Shown: positions 30,217-41,327, counted from the stretch's first letter. The stretch: DNA of 64,000 nucleotides from Miscanthus floridulus (GCF_019320115.1 NC_089587.1:102202166-102266165); one strand, 5' to 3'. Notes: generated by a model not told the origin, from the sequence alone. Made by a program: numbers and translations.

Positions 30217-33200
30217 ATGGTGCTCTCGCACGCGAGCTCCAGCCGGGACGACGACACGGTGGCCTGCACCTTCGCCTCGCGCTACGTGCGCGAGCGCTTG
30301 CCGCGGTGACGTGCCGACCAGATCCGGGCGGCGACGGTTCGCTGCCTCTGCTTGTGCTGATCCGGTGCTTGCTTGCTTGCAGGTACCGGATGCCGGAGCG
30401 GTCGATCCCGCGGGAGGCGGCGTACCAGATCATCAACGACGAGCTGATGCTGGACGGCAACCCGCGGCTGAACCTGGCGTCCTTCGTCACCACGTGGATG
30501 GAGCCCGAGTGCGACAAGCTCTTCATGGACTCCCTCAACAAGAACTACGTCGACATGGACGAGTACCCCGTCACCACCGAGCTCCAGGTACTATTACCAT
30601 GCACCACCAACAACGAAGGGTCAGGTTCAGCACTTGCCATGTTGCTCTGTCTGTCCTTGCTAAATTCGACTTTTGCGTCCGCGTCCATCCTGTTTCCATA
30701 TGAAGTCATGCGTATGTCGAAATGGAGCCTCAAAAGTCAGAAGTGCCCAGTACAGTAACTGCCAAGAACGGAAGGGTCTGACCATCCCATGTCCCCAGAC
30801 ATTTTGGGGTTTGGACTGGAAAATACATGAGTTTGGATAAGTATGCTATTTTTTCTACGAAACATAAGGCGTATTTTTCTAAAACTTGAGTGTCAGCATG
30901 CCAAAAGTTTCAAGTTTTTCCGTATGTTTGTATGACCTGATATCCTGAATACCTGATAAACATGGATCTGATCTGAAGAGGCAAAAAACTCGATAGTCCC
31001 ATATTTATTTCCTGTTTGAATAAGGGGCCGTTTGGCACGGCTCAAGAATGGCTTCAGGAGCTGTTTTACAGCTCCGTCAACCAAACGCCTCCGCACCGTT
31101 CAGCTCCTGGGAAGAAGCTCCGCGATTTCCGCTGAGACGAGCTAGGAGAGAGAAGAGGAGCCAAAAATACCTGCTTCTCCCAGCTCCGTCTCGATCTGGT
31201 AGACCCCATCACGCCCATGGTCAAGTCTGCCCCGTGGGAAGGCAAGGCCGGCGTGGGGAGGGACGACGGCGCGGCCGCGCGGAGAGTGGTGGAGGCGGCG
31301 CGCTCGTTGGAGCGCAGGGCACGTGCGCAGGGGCGCCATGGCTGCGCAGTGCGTTGAGGCATCGGATCGCGGGGGTGTCATCGCGTCAAGCTGCGGCCAT
31401 GCGGGCGCGTCCATCTGATGGAGAAGAATGTGCGGTGGAGAAGGCAGAGAAAGAAAATGTGCGGTGGAGATTGGAGAAGATAAGACAGAGAAAGAAAAGG
31501 AAAGAGAAAAGAGAGAAAAAAGAAAAAGAAAATAAATAAGGGTATTATGGAGATTTTACCCTTTCTAACCCAGGAGAGAAGCTGTTTTGCCAAACGGTCA
31601 AAAAAAACTGTTTCAGCTCCTCAAGTGAATCTGCTCCCCTGATAAAGCTACAACTGAAGCTGTTTTGGCTGGAGCCGGAGCTCTACCAAACGGGCCCTAA
31701 ATAAGTAGACAGTTATTATTGACTCACATGATAAAGATATGCTCTTTCAACTCAAACTTTGCGCTTAGGGGCAGAGCCAGGATTTAGACATAGGGGGCCA
31801 GGGGGCCCTTTAAACCGGCAACCATCATACACGATAAATTCATATACAGTAATGGCATACATAATAACCAAATAAATGTTATTTTACAATACAAAGAAAA
31901 GGATAAAAAAACTAAAAAAAACATTGACATAGGAGTACGAAGAAAAATGGAACAAAACTTAATCGGCCCTAGGCCTCTAAACTCCCACTCGATTAATCCA
32001 ATTCTTAGGCCAGAAAAAATCTAGATGATAACAAAAACAAAGGAGATGAAAAGATACCAGGAAGACTAATTCAAAATAATATAGATGATGTTGAAGATAA
32101 ATATGGAGGGAGAACCAACAAGCAAGCACTAAATACATTGTTAATTAGATAATTAGGGTAGTATTGTAGGGACTTAACCAGAATATTGGGTACATAATAA
32201 TAGAATCACAGCAATAACAACAACAAAAGGAATGAGAAGCACTAATTTAATATTATTAACTAGCTAATTAGAGAATCAACTACCTAATTATGGGGAAGTA
32301 CTGTGGGGGCACCGGACTGTTGGGGGTGCCAGGCCCCCTCAGCCCCCCTCCCTTCGCCACTGTTTGCGCAGGTCTTTTAACTTTTTGCTGAATTTGGTTT
32401 GGTTCACTGACTATATTTTGATTACTGTCTGAATGACCTCCCTGAAATCAGTATTTGTTGCACTATTAATGTCCAGTTAACTGGCAAACTGGTTGGTTTC
32501 AGCGACAGGCAAACCAATTACTTGTAGCACATAGTAGTTCGGTTCAGTCGGATGGACGATGCGTAGTGGCGAAGCTATAACAAATGGTTTGTAGGTGTGA
32601 TTAACTTGTCCGGCAAACACTAAGTAGTGTTGCGCCGGCAGCTTTTACCTGGTTACTGATACTACGACTTTGGTCATTTGTAGAACCTAACTAGGAGTAG
32701 TTCATATTCACAAAAAAAAAAAAAACTAGGACTTGTTTGTACAGTTCTGCTCTGTTGGTTGCTATTGTGCATCTGCTTACTGCCTGTTGCTATTTCTGCA
32801 GAACCGCTGTGTAAATATGATAGCTCACTTGTTCAATGCACCGATTAAGGAGGATGAGACGGCTGTTGGAGTCGGAACAGTGGGATCCTCAGAAGCGATC
32901 ATGCTTGCAGGTCTAGCATTCAAGAGGAAATGGCAAAACAAGAGGAAGGAACAGGGGAAACCATGTGACAAACCCAACATTGTCACTGGTGCTAATGTTC
33001 AGGTATTTTGTTTGTGTAAAACTGCCGGACAAGGTGATCAGATTGCAACCACCATAAGTGTCTGAAATATGCCTTTGGCGATTTCTAATGTCCTAGGTTT
33101 GCTGGGAGAAGTTTGCAAGGTATTTTGAAGTAGAACTAAAGGAAGTTAAGTTATCAGAAGGATATTATGTCATGGACCCTGTCAAGGCTGTTGAGATGGT

Positions 33201-34847
33201 GGATGAGAACACTATTTGTGTTGCGGCAATCTTGGGATCAACTCTCAATGGAGAGTTTGAAGACGTCAAACTATTGAACGACCTTCTTACAAAAAAGAAC
33301 AAGGAAACAGGGTAAGCATTTGTTTTTTCGATGCCTGGGATTCCAGGGTATTATCTTCTGAATGCAACCATAACAGTCCATCGGTTCAGTAGTATTGAGG
33401 CAATGTATGTTTTCGGTTCAAAGTGACTGTCAACCATCGTTCCAAATTTTAGATAAAACCTTTGTTAAAATGATTCCTTGAAAGAAATGTTGCAAACTTA
33501 TTTCCAAGAATGAACCCTTCTTGCATTATTTGGGTAATAACAAATGGACTGAGTCAAAACTTATTTGCAAAAATTGAACCTTAGGTGAATGATAAATGAA
33601 CATTATTGCCATCAGTGCCATGTCACTCCAAGCAATTATAGGTTGCATTTTCCTGAAACCATCCAAAAGAATGGGCTTCGCTATCTTTCTTATGGATATG
33701 ACCAAACCTTTAAAGCTAAGCAGACTAACACAACATACTCTGCTCTAGTTTCTGTCAAGATGCTTACTCTCTTATGCGTGCAATGAAGGTGGGATGTGCC
33801 TATTCATGTTGATGCTGCGAGTGGAGGATTCATAGCACCTTTCCTCTACCCTGAACTTGAATGGGACTTCAGGCTACCTTTGGTGAAGAGCATCAATGTC
33901 AGTGGGCACAAGTATGGCCTTGTCTATGCTGGTGTTGGTTGGGTCATTTGGCGGAGCAAGGAGGATTTGCCAGAAGAGCTCATTTTCCATATAAACTACC
34001 TAGGGACTGACCAGCCTACATTCACGCTCAACTTCTCCAAAGGTATCTTCCATTCTTTCTTTTCAGGTTCGTGTCATTTTTTAGGTCTTCCTCATGTTGC
34101 AGGGAATTGAGTGCTTGGCAATTTTCTTCAGGTTCCAGTCAGATCATTGCGCAATACTATCAGCTCATTCGCCTAGGCTTCGAGGTACTGCTATTCTCCT
34201 CTTGATCAAACAGTTTGACGTATGTACAGGGAACAAAAAGATGCTGTCTGATACATTCTTCTTCAGAGCATATAATTTTTCTTTCAGTTTTCCCTTGTGC
34301 CGTTGTTACAACCTGCAATCTGCTCTATTATTTTGGTGCCACTTTTCTGATGTAGGGGTACAAAAACATCATGGAGAACTGCCAGGAGAATGCCGCGATA
34401 CTGCGAGAAGGCATCGCAGCGACCGGGCGGTTCGACATCCTGTCCAAGGACACCGGCGTGCCGCTGGTGGCCTTCTCGCTCAAGGACAGCAGCCGGTTCA
34501 GCGTGTTTGACATCTCCGAGAACCTGCGGCGGTTCAGCTGGATCGTGCCGGCGTACACGATGCCGGCGGACGCGGAGCACGTGGCGGTGCTCCGCGTCGT
34601 CATCAGGGAGGACTTCAGCCGGAGCTTCTCCGAGCGGCTCGCCTCGGACATCCGGAAGATCCTGCACGAGCTGGACGCGCGCGCCACCCACGCCGTGACC
34701 TGGGTCTCCACCGCCACCGCCACCGCCGCCGCCGCGCAGTCAGACGACGACGGCGTCGTGGCCAAGAAGAGCGTGCTGGAGATCGAGGGGGAGGTCGCCG
34801 CGCGGTGGAGGAACGCTGTGAACAAGAAGAAGACGGGGGTCTGTTGA
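30217..34847 (+). CDS. GAD: Glutamate decarboxylase, calmodulin-binding plant type, 7 coding exons
   Basis: Pyridoxal-phosphate enzyme that decarboxylates L-glutamate to GABA and CO2 in the cytosol, feeding the GABA shunt. Coding exons: 30217-30305, 30383-30587, 32802-33002, 33097-33311, 33789-34042, 34132-34184 and 34356-34847; 1509 nt, 502 residues, the normal plant length. All junctions are GT-AG and in frame. Visible landmarks: [68 protein letters not shown] (cofactor-contacting Asp ~245) and [10 protein letters not shown] with the Schiff-base lysine at ~278. The C-terminus has lysines around a tryptophan (~490; [14 protein letters not shown]), matching the calmodulin-binding tail that makes plant GAD respond to calcium and pH. 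Start chosen as exon 1b, the nearest ATG exon; exon 1a is an alternative. Intron 2 (2.2 kb) holds two transposons. Appears intact. Confidence 0.95.
31024..31697. mobile_element. Tourist-like (PIF/Harbinger) non-autonomous element in a GAD intron
   Basis: Terminal inverted repeats GGGGCCGTTTGG and CCAAACGGGCCC (11 of 12 matching) are flanked by TAA on both sides (31021-31023, 31698-31700), the usual 3-bp duplication of this superfamily. 674 bp, larger than a typical MITE; the GC-rich interior has chance reading frames with no known domain. It lies in GAD intron 2. Confidence 0.8.
31765..32362. mobile_element. hAT-like non-autonomous element in a GAD intron
   Basis: Left end GGGGCAGAGCCAGGATTT and right end CCTTCGCCACTG resemble the CAGTGGCGGAGCCAGG-type ends of grass hAT elements. 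TTTGCGC flanks both sides (31758-31764, 32363-32369), 7 of an expected 8 bp. 598 bp, AT-rich inside, no coding. The left end is degraded (TTAGGGGCAG instead of CAGTGGCGG). Confidence 0.65.
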
Positions 34848-35181
34848 TGCGTTACAAGGGGAGGGCCGAGGGTGTGAGAGTGAGTCGGAGGTTTCACCAT
34901 GGCAGCTTCGTTTATATGTGTGATTGTGTCTGTGCAGACGCTGGGTGCGGTGGTCCTGTTGCGTGTAGCACCGGGCGTTGGTCCAGTACTCCAGTTACGT
35001 ATATGTGCACAAGGACACGGTGCTGTATGCAGTATGCAAATGTTCAGGATTCAGGAACCAGAAATAATGTATGTAAATGTTGGATTTATGCCACATGTTG
35101 GCCCTGTACGTACTTCCCCTCTTTCGCAATATATTTGTTCGTCAGGTATTTTATGTAATCTTCCCTAATAATATTATTAAA
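34848..35181 (+). other. GAD 3' untranslated region and flank
   Basis: Follows the GAD stop at 34845-34847. TG- and GT-rich sequence (TTATATGTGTGATTGTGTCTG) and ATAATGTATGTAAATG-type elements around 34910-35080 fit a plant 3' UTR with far-upstream polyadenylation elements. The exact end is uncertain. Confidence 0.5.
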
Positions 35182-35215
35182 CTAGAATTACGTTCCTGCA
35201 TTGCAACGAGAATAA
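35182..35215 (-). mobile_element. Possible Helitron-like 3' terminus
   Basis: CTAG at 35182-35185, preceded on the plus strand by A (so CTAG|T on the minus), followed by AATTACGTTCCTGCATTGCAACGAG, a layout like the termini at 5447 and 38179. The hairpin is weak here. Confidence 0.3.
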
Positions 35216-35490
35216 GAAAATATATCGTACACTGCCAAACTTTTATCATGATTACCAGTGGACTGAAATAATTATACAACCTTGCACTGCCATCATTCAT
35301 GGAGGACACTGACCCCGGCATTCACGGGAGCATGGAGCTGCATGAAAGGAATCCAAGGTGAGTAATGCAAAGGTATGCACATAATCCCTATTATTTTCTT
35401 CTAAGCACCATCATTTTCTTACTCAAATATACTTAGTACATTGCTTAAAATGTCGACATTCATCAAGAGAGGGATTAGGTGGGTCGCCTG

Positions 35491-35494
<4 letters not shown>

Positions 35495-35550
<56 letters not shown>
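35495..35550. repeat. (CT)n microsatellite
   Basis: About 28 uninterrupted CT repeats. Simple sequence, likely polymorphic. Confidence 0.95.
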
Positions 35551-35552
<2 letters not shown>

Positions 35553-35719
35553 TCCTATCACCTCCAATCACTCCTACCTTGCATGTGTTGAAAAAATGCA
35601 AAAGCTGATGATGTGATTCCACCTTTCATCCTTGCCTCCCACTCACCTTGGCCTTTCCTCCAACATCTCTAAAGTTTTCAATCAATCCCTTCACATTTCT
35701 TCTTTTGATTCTCCTGGAG

Positions 35720-36399
35720 TAAGGATGGCAACGGGATGTACCCGTTGGGTATCACCGGAACGTTCTCTTTCCCGCTATAGAGAATTCATCCCGTCCCTAT
35801 CCCATTAACTGTCTCTGGTATAGATTCTTGCTCATCCCCGTACCCGTCGGGCACCGGTTGGGTAATAGATACCCGACGGGTACTGCATACCCGATAAACA
35901 AGGGCACTTGGGATCGCAGCTTTGCAATCGGAGACGTTTCTTCTTCACCCCGGGTATAAGTGTCGGAGTCTCGGAGATGTCGAGGAGAAGGAGCGAGGTT
36001 GCGAGGAGGACGAGCAAAGGTGGCAGAGAGACTGAACTGAGGAAGCGAGGAGCACGAGCGCTCGTGAGGCAAGCGTGCTTGTGCTGCTGGCGGAGATGGT
36101 GAGGAAAAATTGAACTAGGGTTCCTAGAACACACAAATTATATATATATGATTGTTCAGATTTGGACCAAAATACATATGTTGAGCTTTTTTGGGCCTAA
36201 TACTCGCATGACAGCTTAAATAGTCGGGTTCCCCAATGGGTAACGGGGACGGGTAAACAGGGAACGTTCCCGTATCCGCTATACCCGTCAGGGATGGATT
36301 CTTGCCCATTTAGATACCCGCGGGTAAAGATATGATTCCATCCCCGTCCCCTAATAGATCAAATACCCGTCGGGTATCGGGGCCCCGTTGCCATCTTTA
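35720..36399. mobile_element. hAT-type non-autonomous element
   Basis: Terminal inverted repeats TAAGGATGGCAACGGG and CCCCGTTGCCATCTTTA (15 of 16 matching) with an 8-bp target duplication that differs at one base (TCCTGGAG at 35712-35719, TCCTAGAG at 36400-36407). The subterminal 150 bp at each end are packed with ACCCG/CGGGT motifs in both orientations, like the subterminal transposase-binding repeats of Ac. 680 bp, no transposase. Confidence 0.8.
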
Positions 36400-36687
36400 T
36401 CCTAGAGCCATGCATACGTCCTTGGCACTTTGCACCTTCCTGGCTCCATTTATGGCCTTGGGGTGTGCACTCTCTCTTCATATAAGAATTTACAAGCCTT
36501 TGCTAATATCCACACACCTCTTCTCCTTCGTACTCCACCACCGAAAGCCAATTTGCCTAATCACCAAGCAAACCATCCTACCAGGAGAAGAAGGGCAATG
36601 TTGTGGTGATCTATAAATCAAGGACGTGCTTTGTTTTCGCTAACCCATAACCCCTCCTCTTGAGATTGTCATTGGTTTTCATGAATC

Positions 36688-37262
36688 ATGAAGAAAGGTC
36701 TCAAAGGTTTCCTTGGCATAGGAAGTAGCAACCGAGTTAATAATCATATCCGATTCCCATCGGATAGCCACTCTTCGTCAAGAAATCAAAGCAATCGCGA
36801 CAACAATGCCATGAGCCAAGGAAGTGGAGGCCAACAAGTGGAACTTCGTGTCTTGACAAGTGATGAACAAATCATTTTGATGGACGATCGGGAGCAACAA
36901 GCCTTTCAAATCCTGAAGGACCACACATTTCTACACATCCGAGTGTACGATCATGACTTCCTCAACCACACAGGTATGATTACTGAATTTCAAAATATTT
37001 TCCGCACTACCAGTTGGGAAAATTTTTGATGTATCATTGAAGAAGGGTCTAGACAACTCACCTTTGAATTTTTGTGCACGCTTACAACAACTACAAATCA
37101 TGTTACTTTTAGACTCCGAGTTATGAATGTCATTAGTTCTTGGAAGTCTAGAATCATCAGAGTTCTTAATTTGTTTCCAGAAATCAACTTTATCAAAACC
37201 TTCAACAGCTTTGTCTAAATCAGGATTAATGCAACCTTTATTAAAGCAAACAAAGCACTAAA
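36688..37262 (+). pseudogene. Retrotransposon gag-like fragment, copy A
   Basis: From an ATG at 36688 the product has RVLTSDEQIILMDDREQQAF, FLHIRVYDHDFLNHTGM and TSWENF. After a stop the same frame continues CIIEEGSRQLTFEFLCTLTT and VTFRLRV. This order (H-x-x-VYD-x-x-L-x-x-TGM, W, EEGSR-LT-EFLCTL, FRL) resembles the uncharacterised N-terminal gag-like proteins of some plant retrotransposons; the assignment is from memory. The remainder of an element is absent, so this is an isolated decayed fragment. Confidence 0.6.
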
Positions 37263-37568
37263 TTGTTTCCATGGGAACGTTTATTGCTCACCAAAGAGTC
37301 TAAAAGTAACATGATTTGCAGTTGTTGTACGGGTGCAAAAAAATTCTATGATGAGTTGTCTAGACCCTTCTTCAATGATACGTCAAAAATTTTCCCAACC
37401 AGTAGTACGGGAAATATTTTGAAATTCAGTAATCATACCTGTGCGGTTGAGGAAGTCATGATCGTATACTCGGGTGTGTAGAAATGTGCAGTTCTTCAGG
37501 ATTTGGAAGGCTTGTTGCTCCCGATCGTCCACCAAAATGATTTGTTCATTACTTGTTAAGACACGAAA
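36840..37568. repeat. Inverted repeat of the gag-like fragment
   Basis: The ~265-bp arm at 36840-37105 is repeated in reverse complement at about 37298-37568 with roughly 90 percent or higher identity by eye, separated by ~190 bp. A transcript crossing both arms would fold into a long hairpin. Confidence 0.85.
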
Positions 37569-37772
37569 TGTTGGTGGGTTTACGTGTACTTCTTGTTCAA
37601 TCTCGAGATTGATCGGTCTACTCAATTCCTCGAAGATACTCGTAGGGTAGGGCGTGCGTATATCGTTCATAGAGAGTGAATGTATGCTCAAATTTATACG
37701 ACGGTGCCGCATAGGACTCTTCGTGCAATGCCCCACCGAGCAGCTTCCAATGGCCCACTCAGGTGGCGGCAA
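37290..37772 (-). pseudogene. Retrotransposon gag-like fragment, copy B (inverted)
   Basis: Minus-strand frame with FRVLTSNEQIILVDDREQQ, FLHTRVYDHDFLNRTGM and TGWENF, closely matching copy A. Its upstream part (37569-37772) is different from copy A's upstream part, so the two copies are not a simple palindrome of one sequence. It stops at the same codon position after WENF as copy A, showing that the stop predates the duplication. Confidence 0.6.
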
Positions 37773-37883
37773 GATGGAGGAAGGAGGAGGATGGAGTGGC
37801 AGTGGCTAGGATTAGTCGCCGCCCATGTAGCCCATATGGGGAGTGACATGGGGGCCTCTTTTAACAGAACGAGTTCATAACCA

Positions 37884-38009
37884 GCCTGTTCGTTTGTTGG
37901 TTTTAGTCAGGGCTTATCAGCCAGCCAACATTATTTTTTTTTCTCTCACAACAAACCAGCACCAGCCGGGCTTATCAGTTCAATAACCAACCAGCAAACA
38001 GACCGAACA
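37884..38009. mobile_element. Short MITE, GTTCG-type ends
   Basis: Starts GCCTGTTCGTTTGTTGG, ends CCAACCAGCAAACAGACCGAAC, imperfect inverted repeats around GGGCTTATCAG motifs. About 126 bp, non-coding. The target duplication is unclear, so the superfamily is not assigned. A fragment of a related family lies at 41113-41205. Confidence 0.55.
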
Positions 38010-38046
38010 TATCCTCTACGGGGGCCTCTCTGTCATAACATATCCT

Positions 38047-38116
38047 CTCTGTATATCTCAATCTAATGAAATATATTATATTTATTGCTCATATAGCTTC
38101 AAACGGATGGAGTACA
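38047..38116. mobile_element. Stowaway-like end (fragment)
   Basis: The right edge reads CTTCAAACGGATGGAGTA; reversed it is TACTCCATCCGTTTGAAG, the Stowaway (Tc1/mariner MITE) terminal signature next to TA. The other end was not found. Confidence 0.4.
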
Positions 38117-38178
38117 GCCACAAAGATGCTATCTTTGTGTTAGATCTTCTCCGATCCATTGGCAATTTGTATATGTAA

Positions 38179-38215
38179 CTAGATATATGCCCGTCCGTTG
38201 CACAGGGTAATAAGT
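38179..38215 (-). mobile_element. Helitron-like 3' terminus
   Basis: On the minus strand ACCCTGTGCAACGGACGGGC forms a short hairpin, then ATATAT and CTAG (38179-38182) before T. The plus-strand form CTAGATATATGCCCGTCCG closely matches a terminus I recall as common in grass genomes. The element would run rightwards through AT-rich DNA to an undefined 5' end. Confidence 0.5.
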
Positions 38216-38519
38216 TTATATCCACATATATGATGACACACGTGGCTTGAGGATTAGACGAAAATATTAAGAAATATACAAATCTAATTACATAGAAAAT
38301 ATAAAGCCCATTTCATGATTTTTGTGACCTATATCGTGTAGACCTAGTTTCTATAAACCTAACAAAATTGGTTTCATTTTTTTAATACTTGTGTGATTTA
38401 TTATTATGTATTTTACAATTTTATAAGCTGATTTGATCATACTCACAAAATAACAAAAAGCTAGTAAACAATTTCGCGTTGGGAATCTAAACTATTTTTA
38501 AATTCATTCGGACCTTTTT

Positions 38520-39306
38520 TTTTCTTCTCTTTTTGTCATTGTTCGTAGGGCCTAAGGTGCAGGTGTTGTCACGATAGTCTTCCTCGCTATATCTGAGTTC
38601 CATGGCGAGAAACTAGCCCTCTCCAAGTTCTGGGGCGTCAGTAACAGCAGTAGCCAGGGCCAGGGATGAAGCAGTAGTAGCAGGGCACCGACATGGTCCT
38701 ACTGCCGAGTCGACACTCGGGATGTTGTTGTTGTATGCCCCGGCGCTTGTCGCATCACTCGCATCCTTTGTCGTCGTGCACTGCCAACATTCAGCAAGAG
38801 ACCACAGCCATTGGTAGGCTGCGCGACTGTGGCCGGGGCACCATTGTTGGCTTGGGTAAAGTGTGGACGCCATCGGTGGTACGGCGCCTTGTGGTGTTGT
38901 GAGATCTTATGCCGTTGGCAGGTGTTTCCTGGCGGCGGACTTTGCCATGAGGTTGTGCATGGATGGCAGACGCGATCTTTGATGAGGGCAACATTAAAGG
39001 ATGTGCTCCCGCGCTCGAGGATCGGGTCGGTATGTTTCCATGATTTGGTGTGCCATGGTCCACCTGGAGAGTCCAATGAAAATTCATATGTTGCACATGC
39101 GGGATTGACTGGCAGAAGCGAGCGATCGGGGCCAAGCATTGCCGCGCAGACGATTCCCATTAAATAATATCATGATAATTCCACGTCTCAATTGTAAGAA
39201 GTGGGAAGCCAGCCGCAAAGAAGTGGATACATATCTTAGGCTTGAAAATCTTCTGGATTGGTGACCACAGCTTGGTGTCCATGCAAAACATATTTTTCTA
39301 GTTGAC
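38520..39306. other. Non-coding or unrecognised stretch
   Basis: GC content rises at 38600-39170 and both strands have frames of 110-150 codons, but I recognise no domain in either. It could be the inside of a transposon or a decayed gene. Confidence 0.4.
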
Positions 39307-39314
39307 CTATTAAG

Positions 39315-40126
39315 CAGCGGCGGATTCAGGATTTAAAATCAGGGTAGTCCTAGTAAAAAAATTCATGTGCAACACGACAAAATTCAAAGAAAAAGTTCGG
39401 TAAACTGGCTATAAATTAACCAAATTGAGATAATACAATTGAAAGGTTCAAATCGTTGTAGTCCTTCAGAGTAGGGAAGTGTTCCGGCGTCTTATTGAAT
39501 CTGAGCCCAAATCCATACAGATAATGGTAGTTAGCAGCTTGATAGAAAAGAATCCCTTTTCTTACAAAGAACAGAGAGATTGCATCAGGGTGTGGAGCGC
39601 ACATGCTGGCTATCCTGCGACGGATGGTCATCTCCTTCGCCCACGCATCCCCCCCGCCGCCTGATACCATCACCATCTTACCGCCGCTGCCTAGACCGCA
39701 GGATCAGCTCCTGCTCTGCCGTGGACTCGCGCTGCGGCGGGTCCCGCACTGCTCGGCGCCTCGACACACCAACGGATGTGACGCATAGGCTCGGCAACGG
39801 CGACTAGCGCCAGGCCCAGCCGCCAGGCGGGGCGGCGGGTGGCCGGCGGTGTGCTGCGCTCCGCGCTTGGGCAGCTCGACCTCGGTGCTCGGGGATGGCG
39901 GCGCTCACGCTGGTGGAGTCCGCAGGGACGCCGTCCGCCTCACGGTCAAGTGTCGCAGACTCGCGGCCTCGGGGGCTCGGGAAAGGATGTGGCTTCTTTC
40001 AGTTCTTTCTTGGGCCAGATTTTTTTATGGGCTAAAAGATAAAAAATGCTGACTACTAAAAAGTTTTTGGACCAGAATTCAGGGTAGTCATGGGCCTTCC
40101 TGAACTAATCTTTGGGTCCGCCACTG
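39315..40126. mobile_element. hAT-type non-autonomous element with perfect 8-bp duplication
   Basis: Left end CAGCGGCGGATTCAGG, right end reversed CAGTGGCGGACCCAAAG: hAT-like inverted repeats. The target duplication CTATTAAG is perfect on both sides (39307-39314, 40127-40134). 812 bp. The interior from about 39580 to 39990 is strongly GC-rich, unlike the AT-rich edges, which suggests captured host sequence; I do not recognise it. Confidence 0.85.
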
Positions 40127-40529
40127 CTATTAAGATATTGGATTTAAAATTTAGAACATATTTTATATGAAGTAGTCTGCCATATTTGCCTTTTTATCTT
40201 TACCTGGCTACCCTGTATAATCCATGTGTATGCGGCCGGAGGAAGCTCGGTTTGATCCAGAAATCATCCGGAACGAGCAAGCGGCGTGCGGTTACAAGCG
40301 CGTCATGGAAAGCGGGAGCTCGCTTGAAGTAGATTGCTCGGCGGCCGTGACAGCTCGCAGTGCCCTGGCCACGCTCCTTGTCTAAGTGTGTTGGCTACTT
40401 TTCGAAGAGGAAACCGCTCAGTGTTCATAGTTTTGAGTCTTGACGGGTCCACCGGTCAGCCCGATGGGACTTCGGTCCCAGCCTCACAGGAGCGCGCATA
40501 CCAAGCCGTTTGTGCACGAAACCCCCTTA

Positions 40530-40655
40530 GGCCGTTGGTTTACGGCATTACAAGGCCAGGAATCAACTCCTCTAGTGAAAGCTTATATAAATTAAAGTTA
40601 CTAATCTGGTTAGGAATTCTTCCTGGGGCTCGTTTCCGGTGAAACAAACGTGGCC
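40530..40655. mobile_element. Small Tourist-like MITE
   Basis: GGCCGTTGGTTTACGG at the left and CCGGTGAAACAAACGTGGCC at the right are imperfect inverted repeats flanked by TTA (40527-40529, 40656-40658). 126 bp, non-coding. A short GT/TA microsatellite follows at about 40670-40705. Confidence 0.6.
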
Positions 40656-41112
40656 TTACTCTTTTTAGGTGTGTGTGTATGTGTGTGTGTCTATATATAT
40701 ATGCACATCAATTTTGCTCGGGCCACTTATGGTTGGTTTAGGTTAGCCCAAGTCATCACTTGAGTCCTCAACTGGTGATGAGGTCTATAGCGAATAACCA
40801 AACGATGGAAACATATGGTCCCTCATGTCGCTACCGTTGTAGCTGAACTACGTATGACGAAGGATCATCTTATTCATATTTAGATGTAGGAGCTTCGGCG
40901 AAATACACGCCTTGGCTTCGATTTTTCAGATTTAATTGTCAAGAAAATTATTCTCAGCTAGGATACGTACACTGAGGTATCGATTATTAGCAACACAATG
41001 AGTGCGAGGGGCCTCACAGATCTCTGTTTGCTACGCTCAACAAGCAATGATAAACTTGTCAACAGCTTCAGACAGGTGATTCAAGAATATAGATTCTGGA
41101 TAGTAACTATGA

Positions 41113-41205
41113 TGGCCCCGTTCGTTTCGCTGAAAAGCCAGACTGAAAAATATTATTCGCTGATTTGTTGTGAGAGAAAAACACTGTACCATGGCTGATA
41201 AACCA
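41113..41205. mobile_element. MITE fragment
   Basis: GGCCCCGTTCGTTTCGCTGA followed by TTGTTGTGAGAGAAAAACACTG and GGCTGATAAACC matches the family of the element at 37884-38009, but the right terminal repeat is missing. Confidence 0.45.
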
Positions 41206-41327
41206 CAAATTATAGATGGTTGAAGGTGTTTGACACCTGTTATTTCTAAATAGTAGGATGAGGTGGATATAATTGGATTCCCAAAATGAAACCTGGTGGT
41301 TGGATTATATATCTCCCTTAGATTCTA

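Noticed and set aside
31048..31539. 163-codon plus-strand frame in GAD intron 2
   Set aside because: Lies wholly inside a Tourist-like transposon with no recognisable domain.
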